DNA of 64,000 bases from Butyricicoccus_A sp963620595 (GTDB lineage Bacteria > Bacillota > Clostridia > Oscillospirales > Butyricicoccaceae), in contig CAVFAY010000014.1 of assembly GCA_963620595.1 (NCBI GenBank), forward strand, positions 1-64,000, written 5' to 3'. Below the pieces are notes generated by a model. The model did no database searches and was not told the origin of the DNA. It saw nothing but the letters and a program-made list of their open reading frames with translations. Below, in pieces: positions 32,522-39,814 of this stretch. Each line of letters starts with the position of its first letter. The first letter of the stretch is position 1. The translations under genes were made by a program, and so were the position numbers.

Positions 32522-34840
32522 CTATATCTCATGCAGCGGATTTGGCTGACGGTCTCTCTCTTCATTGAGATCTCCATGATAGCCAATCGTATCGCTGTTA
32601 TATTTCTTATATACACCGAGCTGCCGCAGCTTTTCAACACTGACAGCTTCGCCCTCACGGCGTCCGCAGCGCGGGCACACATCGTCAATGATACCTGTGT
32701 ATCCGCAAATCGGGTCACGGTCTACCGGATGGTTGATGGATCCGTATCCAATGCCGCACTCCTTCATATAACGGACAATCGCTTCAAACGCCTCAAGATT
32801 CTGTGTCGGGTCGCCGTCCAGCTCCACATAGCTGATGTGTCCGCCATTGGTCAGTTCATGATACGGCGCTTCCAAACGAATTTTCTTAAATGCGCTGATC
32901 GGATAGTATACTGGCACATGGAACGAGTTGGTGTAATAGTCACGATCCGTAACGCCCGGAATCACGCCGTAGCGCTTTTTGTCCAGACGGACAAAACGTC
33001 CGGAAAGGCCTTCTGCCGGTGTGGCAATGACCGAGAAATTCAATCCTGTCTTACGGCTTTCCTCATCCATGCGCTCCCGCATACGGGAAACAATTTTCAG
33101 ACCCATGCGCTGTGCCTGCTCTGATTCGCCGTGATGCATGCCCATCAACGCCTTGAGACACTCTGCCAGACCGATAAATCCTACCGTCAAGGTGCCATGC
33201 TTGAGCACCTCGCCCACTTTATCATCCGGTCCGAGCTTATCCGAATCCAGCCAGATTCCCTGTCCCATCAAGAACGGATAGTTGCGCACACGCTTCTCCG
33301 CCTGAATTTTGAAACGCGCTAACAGCTGATCAACGACAAGATCCAGCATCTCATCCAGCGAACGGAAGAACACATCTGTATTCCCCTTTGCCTTGATAGC
33401 CAGACGCGGCAGATTGATCGACGTAAAGCTCAGATTGCCGCGGCCGTTTACAATCTCGCGGGATGGGTCATAGACATTGCCAGCCACGCGAGTCCGGCAG
33501 CCCATATATGCCGCCTCTGTCTCCGGATGTCCCGGCTTGTAATACTGGATATTAAACGGTGCATCAATAAACGAGAAATTTGGAAACAAGCGTTTAGCAG
33601 AAACTCGCATCGCCAGCTTGAACAAATCATAGTTCGGATCGCTCGGATTGTAATTGACACCTTCTTTGACCTTGAAAATATGAATTGGGAAAATTGATGT
33701 CTCGCCATTTCCCAAACCTGCTTCTGTCGCCAGCAACAGACTCTTCATGACCAACCGTCCCTCCGGAGAGGTATCTGTGCCATAGTTGAGCGAAGAGAAC
33801 GGAATCTGTGCACCAGCACGCGAATGCATGGTGTTGAGATTGTGTACCAGTGCTTCCATCGCCTGATAAGTTCCGCGCTCAGTTTCTTTGCGTGCATATT
33901 TGACGGTAAACGCCATCACACGGTCTGCGAGCTGTTCCCCCGCACCGCGTTCGATCAGTCGCGCCCGAATGGTCTCTGTCACGCCGTTATTATCCGCCAG
34001 AACCGGCTTTTTGCCGCACGAAGCAATCAATGCCTTTGCCGGTTCCAAGCCTTCCTCTTCCAGATCAAACGCTTCGAGTGCCTTTGCCAGATTATCGCGA
34101 TAGTTGTGCCAATATGTCTTTTTTACGCCGGGCGCCATGCTGTAATCAAAATTCGGTACACTCTGACCGCCATGCTGATCATTCTGATTGGACTGAATCG
34201 CAATACATGCGAGCGCAGAGTAGCTGCGAATGTCATTCGGCTCACGCAGAAAACCATGACCGGTGGAAAAACCGCCTTGAAACAGCTTGAGCAGATCAAT
34301 CTGTGTACAAGTTGTCGTCAGCGTGTAAAAGTCAAAATCATGAATATGAATATCGCCTTCGCGATGCGCCTTTGCAATGCGCGGCTCGAGCAAGAACATC
34401 TCGTTAAAGCGTTTCGCACCCTCCGAACCGTATTTCAGCATCGTGCCCATGGCGGTATCTCCGTCAATGTTGGCGTTTTCGCGTTTGATGTCATTTTCCA
34501 CGGCAGACTGAAAGGTCAAATCCTCATAGATCTTCATGAGTCCGGTATTCATCTCGCGCTGACGAGAACGCTCCTTGCGGTACAGGATATATGCCTTTGC
34601 CGTTTTCGCGTGTCCCTGTTCAATCAGAGTCTTTTCCACGGCGTCCTGTACATACTCTACGGTCGGCGTGTCTGTCGGGCTGTGTGCCTCGATATAATCC
34701 GCTGCATCCAACGCCAGACGCATTGCCATCTGGTAGTCATGTCCTCCGGATGTCTCCGCAGCCTTGTAGATAGCATTTGCAATCTTTGTCACATCAAAGA
34801 ACACACATCTGCCGTCTCGTTTTTCAATCTGCTTTATCAT
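32522..34840 (-). CDS. nrdD: anaerobic ribonucleoside-triphosphate reductase, catalytic part
   Basis: 772 residues from ATG 34840, preceded by AGAGGTG. N-terminal ATP-cone (IKQIEKRDGRCVFFDVTKIANAIYKA), then the ten-stranded barrel (HIHDFDFYTLTTTCTQIDL, STGHGFLREPNDIRSYSALA, GRGNLSFTSINLPRLA) and zinc-site cysteines (CGYTGIIDDVCPRCGR). It ends 40 residues later without the RxxGY radical loop, which is encoded by the next gene. It reduces ribonucleoside triphosphates under anaerobic conditions. The operon order nrdD, small radical domain, nrdG has tight spacing. Confidence 0.95.
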   Translation of the reverse strand: MIKQIEKRDGRCVFFDVTKIANAIYKAAETSGGHDYQMAMRLALDAADYIEAHSPTDTPTVEYVQDAVEKTLIEQGHAKTAKAYILYRKERSRQREMNTGLMKIYEDLTFQSAVENDIKRENANIDGDTAMGTMLKYGSEGAKRFNEMFLLEPRIAKAHREGDIHIHDFDFYTLTTTCTQIDLLKLFQGGFSTGHGFLREPNDIRSYSALACIAIQSNQNDQHGGQSVPNFDYSMAPGVKKTYWHNYRDNLAKALEAFDLEEEGLEPAKALIASCGKKPVLADNNGVTETIRARLIERGAGEQLADRVMAFTVKYARKETERGTYQAMEALVHNLNTMHSRAGAQIPFSSLNYGTDTSPEGRLVMKSLLLATEAGLGNGETSIFPIHIFKVKEGVNYNPSDPNYDLFKLAMRVSAKRLFPNFSFIDAPFNIQYYKPGHPETEAAYMGCRTRVAGNVYDPSREIVNGRGNLSFTSINLPRLAIKAKGNTDVFFRSLDEMLDLVVDQLLARFKIQAEKRVRNYPFLMGQGIWLDSDKLGPDDKVGEVLKHGTLTVGFIGLAECLKALMGMHHGESEQAQRMGLKIVSRMRERMDEESRKTGLNFSVIATPAEGLSGRFVRLDKKRYGVIPGVTDRDYYTNSFHVPVYYPISAFKKIRLEAPYHELTNGGHISYVELDGDPTQNLEAFEAIVRYMKECGIGYGSINHPVDRDPICGYTGIIDDVCPRCGRREGEAVSVEKLRQLGVYKKYNSDTIGYHGDLNEERDRQPNPLHEI

Positions 34841-34955
34841 CGCCGCCGCACCTCTGGTTTCTTCATATTCTTCCGCCAAGCAAAACACAAAATATACACA
34901 TAACATTTCTTATATATACTACATCTTGTGCCTCATCCGACTGGAACTGTCTCAT

Positions 34956-34984
34956 ATTTTAATACGCCAATCGGCAGATGTCAA
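34956..34984 (-). promoter_or_regulatory. nrdD: promoter of the nrdD operon
   Basis: On the minus strand, TTGACA (34979-34984), a 17-base spacer and TAAAAT (34956-34961). The leader is about 108 bases and AT-rich; I saw no clear NrdR box pair. Confidence 0.75.
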
Positions 34985-35296
34985 TAGCCCGCATGGTTCT
35001 TGTGGTAGGTGCAACCTTGCAGGAATCATTCCTGTTTTTCACTTTTCTCCTGCATTGCTGCAACGGAATGGGAAATAGTTTTCCACAGAATTTTCCATTC
35101 CGCTCTGAAGAATTCCCGATGGTAAAGCATCGAATCGCTCTGAGATACGGAAATCTCCCAACTTTATTTTCGTACAGATGCCAAGTTTTCCACACCCGTT
35201 CATTTCTTGCAAAACGTTTCAAATCCTGCAAGAAAAATTTTTTTCGTTTTGTTATCCTTCCGCTCGCACACCACTACATGTTGTGGTATCAGGCCC
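34985..35296. other. gene-free stretch upstream of nrdD
   Basis: No gene is supported here. Visible structure: an imperfect inverted repeat CGGAATGG...CCATTCCG (35064-35102), a second one TTTCTTGCA/TGCAAGAAA (35203-35235) followed by a plus-strand T-run, and two identical TTTTCCACA 9-mers (35079-35087 and 35186-35194) that fit a relaxed DnaA box. A weak CAGGAAT repeat lies at 35020-35034. An open plus-strand frame through this area has no ribosome-binding site or familiar protein. Confidence 0.4.
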
Positions 35297-35968
35297 TCAC
35301 GCCAGGCTCTGCTCCAAGCAGTCAACATTCAATTCTTCCCAGCGATAGAGGAAACATCGGCTGAGACGGCGAATTTCTTCGGTCTCCGTTTTCGCCGATT
35401 CATCATACACACCGACTACTGGATACCCCGCGCCAGAGGCTGTAATCACACAATGCAAGCTATCCTCAAATACCGCTGTCGTGCGCTTATCCGTGCCAAG
35501 TCTCTCTGTGCAGGTGTCAAAAATATACGGCAGATTTTTGCTCGTCTGCAAATCACCGCAGGTCAAAATAAACGAGAAATACTCCAACACCCCGACACGG
35601 CGCAGTGCTGCTTCGACCAACGTATGATCTGTGGCACTCGCCACACACATCCGCACACCACGCTTTTTCATTTGCTCCAGCATTTCCCTTGCGCCTGCTT
35701 TGAGCGGCGCACGCAGACGATAATCGTCCTCAATCATGTGATTGATGCGGGCACAAATGGCCTCCTGTGACTCCTGTACCCCGTAATCGCTGCGAAAATA
35801 ATCTGCCGCCTCCGGCAGTGTCATGGTCTTGATGCGCAGCGCCAGCTGCTCCACATCCGGTACGGTCATATGCTGTTCTTCTAAATACCGCGTGCCGACC
35901 GACGCCCAATACGGCATGGAATCAAGTAATGTGCCGTCCAAGTCAAAAATTGCGCCGGTCAATTTCAT
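35297..35968 (-). CDS. HAD-superfamily phosphatase (beta-phosphoglucomutase-like)
   Basis: 223 residues. Motif I FDLDGTLLDS (nucleophile Asp9, acid/base Asp11), a helical cap, motif II CVASATDHT, and motif IV FEDSLHCV. This is the subfamily IA type. It overlaps thiE by 4 bases; its place in a thiamine-salvage operon could mean dephosphorylation of thiamine or a pathway intermediate (inference). Confidence 0.9.
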   Translation of the reverse strand: MKLTGAIFDLDGTLLDSMPYWASVGTRYLEEQHMTVPDVEQLALRIKTMTLPEAADYFRSDYGVQESQEAICARINHMIEDDYRLRAPLKAGAREMLEQMKKRGVRMCVASATDHTLVEAALRRVGVLEYFSFILTCGDLQTSKNLPYIFDTCTERLGTDKRTTAVFEDSLHCVITASGAGYPVVGVYDESAKTETEEIRRLSRCFLYRWEELNVDCLEQSLA

Positions 35969-36624
35969 GCTTCCACCAGCTTTCGCGCCTGCGCGAGCAG
36001 TTCTCTGGTTGCTTTTTCAATATCCGGAGCTGCAAAAATACCCGAGACAATCGCCACACCATCTACCCCTGTTCCGCGCAGTTCCAGCATATTTTCCAGC
36101 TTGACACCGCCAATTGCTGTGATCGGAATGGTTACGCTGTCACAAATATCCTTGATATTCTGCCAGGTCAGCGGCTTCGCTTCCGATTTGGTTCCCGTCG
36201 CATGGACGGCGCCAACGCCTAGATAATCTGCGCCACGCGCCTGTGCGAGCTGTGCTTCCTCCACATTGTGTGCCGAGACACCGATAATCTTGTCCTGACC
36301 CAGCATAGTGCGGACATCTCCTGCTTCCATGTCATCCTGACCGACATGCACGCCGTCTGCTCCGCTCTCCAAGCACGCCTGCACATCATCATTGATGATG
36401 CACATCACGCCGTATTCATGGCACAGCTTGACGATGTCCTTTGCCTCTGCGACAAAATCTTCATGATTCAAACCCTTCTCACGAATCTGTACGATGGTTG
36501 CACCGCCCTTCAAGCTCTCCTCGACCTGTTCATACAGGGTACGATCTCCAACCCAAGCGCGGTCTGTCACCGCGTACAACAGCATAGCCTGCTTTACTGC
36601 CTGTTCTCTGTTATCGAATTTCAA
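35965..36624 (-). CDS. thiE: thiamine-phosphate synthase
   Basis: 219 residues, (beta/alpha)8 barrel. It has VQIREKGLNHEDF, INDDVQACLESGADGVHVGQDD, and the C-terminal IGGV and VAIVSGIF motifs. It joins HMP-pyrophosphate with thiazole phosphate to make thiamine phosphate. It overlaps thiM by 14 bases, so the two act together in salvage of thiazole. Confidence 0.96.
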   Translation of the reverse strand: MKFDNREQAVKQAMLLYAVTDRAWVGDRTLYEQVEESLKGGATIVQIREKGLNHEDFVAEAKDIVKLCHEYGVMCIINDDVQACLESGADGVHVGQDDMEAGDVRTMLGQDKIIGVSAHNVEEAQLAQARGADYLGVGAVHATGTKSEAKPLTWQNIKDICDSVTIPITAIGGVKLENMLELRGTGVDGVAIVSGIFAAPDIEKATRELLAQARKLVEA

Positions 36625-37435
36625 CCTTCATTCCTCCATTCAGTGTCTCTGCATCCATCAAGCTGATTGCGTCTATCAAATAGACGCGGAACGAACCGGT
36701 GCCCAAGCCCTGCTCTGTCGTCTTTCGATAGGCAATATCTCCGGCAACGCCCATCGCAACGGTTGCTGCTGCCGCAGCTTCTAAGATATTATCGGGATTG
36801 CCGCCACAGTACGCCGCAGTCAGCGCAGACAGCATACAGCCAGTGCCTGTGACACACGACATCATCGGATGCCCATTGCGGCAGATGTACGCCTTTTCCG
36901 GTGATGCAATGATGTCAATGGCACCACTCACCGAAACAACAGCACCAAGCTTTACGCTGAGCTGCTTGAAAAATGTCACGCGCTCTTCCAAATTTTCTTC
37001 TGTCACGGCATCTGCTGCGCCCGCATCCACGCCCTTAGTATTGGACGCCGCGCCGCCGACAGCAAGCAGTTCGGACACATTGCCGCGCACAACGGAAAAC
37101 TGATACTGGGCAAAAAAGTCACGCAGTGTCTGCATCCGATAGGACGATGCACCGGCGCCAACCGGATCAAGCACAACCGGAATCTTTGCCTGATTGGCTG
37201 CTGCAATCGCTCGATGCATAGCAAGAACCGTGTGGCTATTCAAATTGCCAATATTGATGTCCACGCCATTCGCCTGCGCGGCAATTTCTGCCGCTTCCTG
37301 CTCTGCTTCTGCCATCGTTGGAGAAGCGCCGCACGCCAGCACGACATTAGCGCAGTCATTGGTCGTAATGTAATTGGTAATACAATGCGTCAGAGGCTTT
37401 TTCAGACGCACGTTTTGCAAAATTTCTTCAAACAT
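36611..37435 (-). CDS. thiM: hydroxyethylthiazole kinase
   Basis: 274 residues from ATG 37435. Ribokinase-like fold with PLTHCITNYITTNDCANVVLACGASP, VLDPVGAGASSYR and VTGTGCMLSALTAAY (anion hole and catalytic Cys region). It phosphorylates salvaged thiazole. The upstream region carries a normal promoter but no TPP riboswitch (no CUGAGA or ACCUGA core). Confidence 0.96.
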   Translation of the reverse strand: MFEEILQNVRLKKPLTHCITNYITTNDCANVVLACGASPTMAEAEQEAAEIAAQANGVDINIGNLNSHTVLAMHRAIAAANQAKIPVVLDPVGAGASSYRMQTLRDFFAQYQFSVVRGNVSELLAVGGAASNTKGVDAGAADAVTEENLEERVTFFKQLSVKLGAVVSVSGAIDIIASPEKAYICRNGHPMMSCVTGTGCMLSALTAAYCGGNPDNILEAAAAATVAMGVAGDIAYRKTTEQGLGTGSFRVYLIDAISLMDAETLNGGMKVEIR

Positions 37436-37470
37436 ATCTGCATTTCCTTTTCTATTGGTTAACAAGTCTT

Positions 37471-37536
37471 AGTATATCTCTGTCAGTCGCTTTCTGTCAA
37501 TCAGTCTTTGACAGAGACTATTCTGGGTGGTATCAT
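37471..37536. promoter_or_regulatory. divergent promoters with inverted -35 elements (thiM / carrier)
   Basis: Minus: TTGACA (37495-37500), 18 bases, TATACT (37471-37476) toward thiM. Plus: TTGACA (37508-37513), 17 bases, TATCAT (37531-37536) toward the carrier gene. The two -35 boxes form CTGTCAA-N7-TTGACAG, so one bound protein could act on both genes. Confidence 0.75.
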
Positions 37537-37572
37537 AAAATCAGTCGTTTCACAGAAAGGTTGTCTATACAT

Positions 37573-38505
37573 ATGGATATTTCCGCATTATATACGCAGA
37601 TTATCGTCATGTTTCTGCTCATCGGTGTCGGTGCAGTCTGTTACAAATATAAACTGGTAACAGATACCGGCTCCGGACAGATGTCTGCACTGCTCATCAA
37701 TTTTGCCGCCCCCGCCATTATCATTCATTCTTTTTGCCGAGAATTTGACCGAGATATGCTCGGCAAGCTCATCGTTGCTTTTGTGCTTTCCCTGCTGCTG
37801 CTTGTTATCAGCATTGGCATTGCCACGCTGGTCTTTCGCAAGGATAGCGCAGATTACGCCGACAAACGCATGTGCGTCATCTTTTCCAATAATGGCTTTA
37901 TGGCATTGCCCTTACTGCAAGCGTTATACGGAGATGATGGCGTATTTATCGGTTCCATTAATATCGTTGCCACCAATATCGTCATTTGGACGTTTGGCAT
38001 CTGGCTGCTGACACGCGCAGGCAATCGCGGCAAGATCCGTCTGAGTTGGCAGAAAATCCTGTTAAATCCCGGAACCATTGGTTTTTTCATCGGACTCGCT
38101 ATCTTCTTGACGTCCACAACTCTGCCTGCCGTCTTAGATGAACCAATTACCTTTTTGGGCAACTTAAACACGCCGCTGGCAATGATTGTTCTCGGCATCT
38201 ATCTCGCACAAAGCAATCTGATCGATATTGTCAAAGACCGTTCCATGTATTTGGTATGCCTGTTCCGCCTGCTGGTCATTCCTTTCTTGACTATTTTAAT
38301 CATGCAGATCCTCCACATCGACAGCGATGTCGCCCATGTGCTGATTATCAGTATTGCGACACCATGCGCCGTAGCAGCCTCGATGTTTGCTCAGTTGTAC
38401 GGAACAAACTACCGGTATTCCAGCCGCATGATTGCCTTTTCTACCTTGCTCTCTGCCATCACCATGCCGATGATGCTGAGTTTATGTGCATATTTTGCTG
38501 TGTAA
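37573..38505 (+). CDS. auxin efflux carrier (AEC) family transporter
   Basis: About 310 residues with ten membrane segments. It resembles bacterial AEC permeases: NFAAPAIIIHSFCREF in the first half, then FSNNGFMALPLLQALYG, NLNTPLAMIVLGIYLAQ and ATPCAVAASMFAQLYG. Bacterial members often export or exchange organic acids such as malate, but the substrate is not set here. The start is uncertain: ATG 37573 is chosen, a TTG four codons earlier sits too close to AAAGG. It is divergent from thiM. Confidence 0.88.
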   Translation: MDISALYTQIIVMFLLIGVGAVCYKYKLVTDTGSGQMSALLINFAAPAIIIHSFCREFDRDMLGKLIVAFVLSLLLLVISIGIATLVFRKDSADYADKRMCVIFSNNGFMALPLLQALYGDDGVFIGSINIVATNIVIWTFGIWLLTRAGNRGKIRLSWQKILLNPGTIGFFIGLAIFLTSTTLPAVLDEPITFLGNLNTPLAMIVLGIYLAQSNLIDIVKDRSMYLVCLFRLLVIPFLTILIMQILHIDSDVAHVLIISIATPCAVAASMFAQLYGTNYRYSSRMIAFSTLLSAITMPMMLSLCAYFAV

Positions 38506-38506
38506 A

Positions 38507-38540
38507 CAAAAATGGCTGTCATTTCTGACAGCCATTTTTT
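38507..38540. terminator. bidirectional terminator between the AEC carrier and the DUF11 gene
   Basis: AAAATGGCTGTCA and TGACAGCCATTTT make a 13-base stem with a 4-base loop, with A-run and T-run on opposite sides. It serves both convergent genes. Confidence 0.93.
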
Positions 38541-39398
38541 CTACGCAATGATGCCGGATACAACCAACGTGCTCGTGCCCGGTGTAACGATCCATGCACC
38601 GGTCTGAGCATCCTGTGCATATGCTGCGGCGTCTACAACCACTTTTCCATCAGCAGTTGCAAAATTTCCCGCTGCATCATAGGTGTAATCGATGTCTTGT
38701 GTCCATGTTGTACCATTAAACGTCACCGTCAAATCATTGAGAATCGGATCAAAGGTATCTGCAATGACCGCTGTATCTTCTGCAGTTACAGGAACATTGC
38801 CTGTGTTGCGAATCTCAAACGTATACGTCAGCTTTCCCTTCTCTGCCACAGGCACCGGTGCTACTGTTTTAACAATAGACAGCACTGGTGTTAATTGCGC
38901 ATTGACGGTCTCTTGCGCTGTGATGGCTGTGATGCCATCTCCGGTAATCGTTGCTGTATTCGTGATATACGTTTCCATGCCCATCGGTGCCTGCGGTGTG
39001 AGCTTGGTCTCATAGATAATCTCTGCATTTCCATTTGTCGGAACGGTAATTCCAGAAATCATCAGCGGTGGCCCCGCATTAACTGTCGGCTTTGCCTGCA
39101 AAATGCCATTTTGATAATACAGCACAGAATTTTCGATATAGTTGAGCGGATACACTGTTGTTTCCGGCGTACCGAATGCATAAGCCCCTAAATCGTCTGA
39201 AATGTTCAGTCCATTCCACGCATCTGCTCCTGCATTGCGCAGACTAATCACATATGTGATAGTATCTCCGGACACATACGTCTCGCGCACAGCAGTCTTT
39301 TGAACCGACAGTGCCTCTAAAATCTCGCCGACTGCAAGATTGGAATTGACGACTGAACCGTTATAAGATAATGTTGCTTGATTGGTAAATCGTGCCAT
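38541..39398 (-). CDS. DUF11 repeat protein without signal peptide
   Basis: 285 residues from ATG 39398, which follows GGGAGGG. Two DUF11-type beta-sandwich repeats are visible (VSGDTITYVISLRNAGADAWNGLNISDDL and the later KGKLTYTFEIRNTGNVPVTAEDTAV). DUF11 repeats are usually on exported surface proteins, yet the N-terminus (MARFTNQATLSYNG) has no hydrophobic segment or sorting motif. It may be a spore-associated or otherwise intracellular structural protein (inference). The gene is monocistronic, convergent with the AEC carrier. Confidence 0.85.
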   Translation of the reverse strand: MARFTNQATLSYNGSVVNSNLAVGEILEALSVQKTAVRETYVSGDTITYVISLRNAGADAWNGLNISDDLGAYAFGTPETTVYPLNYIENSVLYYQNGILQAKPTVNAGPPLMISGITVPTNGNAEIIYETKLTPQAPMGMETYITNTATITGDGITAITAQETVNAQLTPVLSIVKTVAPVPVAEKGKLTYTFEIRNTGNVPVTAEDTAVIADTFDPILNDLTVTFNGTTWTQDIDYTYDAAGNFATADGKVVVDAAAYAQDAQTGAWIVTPGTSTLVVSGIIA

Positions 39399-39486
39399 CG
39401 TTTGACCCTCCCTACCGGTCAAATACAAGGGAAATTCCCCTCATTCCATTCTATGCCATGTACACCGGTTGTGTCCTTATTTTCTC

Positions 39487-39515
39487 TGGACAGTGTGCCG
39501 CTAGGATGCTATACT
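39487..39515 (+). promoter_or_regulatory. promoter of the 80-residue small protein gene
   Basis: TGGACA (39487-39492), 17 bases and TATACT (39510-39515), with GGAGG 12 bases further on from the predicted start point. The short leader is normal. Confidence 0.6.
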
Positions 39516-39541
39516 GTTGTATCGAAATGGAGGTGTTTTGC

Positions 39542-39784
39542 ATGGCAAAATACAAAATTGCCGATGCTCGCACAGGACTTCAGCCGCTGTTTGGACGACC
39601 AATTTTAGAAGGCATTTTTAACGGAGATCTTCGGGCACTGGAATTGGAAAACGGCTGTGTCATTTATGATGACAGCCAGCCAAACTATCACACGCGCGAC
39701 GGACGCGAATTTGCAGAAGTCATTGAAGTAAAAACTGGAGAGATCGTCGGATATACAGAGATAACAAACGACAGCAAGCGATAA
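39542..39784 (+). CDS. small protein of unknown function
   Basis: 80 residues, charged and soluble, from ATG 39542 with GGAGG 7-8 bases before it. It has its own promoter and terminator, so it looks like a real gene. The chain has the run GLQPLFGRPILEGIFNGDLRALELENGCVIYDD, two beta-strand-like stretches, and no cysteine motif. I do not recognise the family. It lies between the DUF11 gene and copA, on the opposite strand to both. Confidence 0.75.
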   Translation: MAKYKIADARTGLQPLFGRPILEGIFNGDLRALELENGCVIYDDSQPNYHTRDGREFAEVIEVKTGEIVGYTEITNDSKR

Positions 39785-39805
39785 CGCCTGCTGTCGTTTT
39801 TCTAT
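39767..39805 (+). terminator. terminator of the small protein gene
   Basis: AACGACAGCA pairs with TGCTGTCGTT, with an inner GCG/CGC pair set, then TTTTCTATATTT. The left arm covers the last codons and stop. Confidence 0.8.
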
Positions 39806-39814
39806 ATTTAGAAA

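Noticed and set aside
32500..32530. Frameshift joining nrdD to the small glycyl-radical gene
   Set aside because: The large frame ends with a normal stop and the small gene has a well-spaced GGAGG and ATG, which a random frameshift would not create.
34884..34925. NrdR-box candidates in the nrdD leader
   Set aside because: The AT-rich patches resemble half of the NrdR consensus but lack the inverted symmetry, and their spacing does not fit the usual paired boxes.
34978..35364. Plus-strand reading frame between nrdD and the HAD gene
   Set aside because: No ribosome-binding site, low-complexity composition, and overlap with the HAD gene on the opposite strand.
37436..37560. TPP riboswitch before thiM
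   Set aside because: No thi-box core is present; only ordinary divergent promoters are seen.
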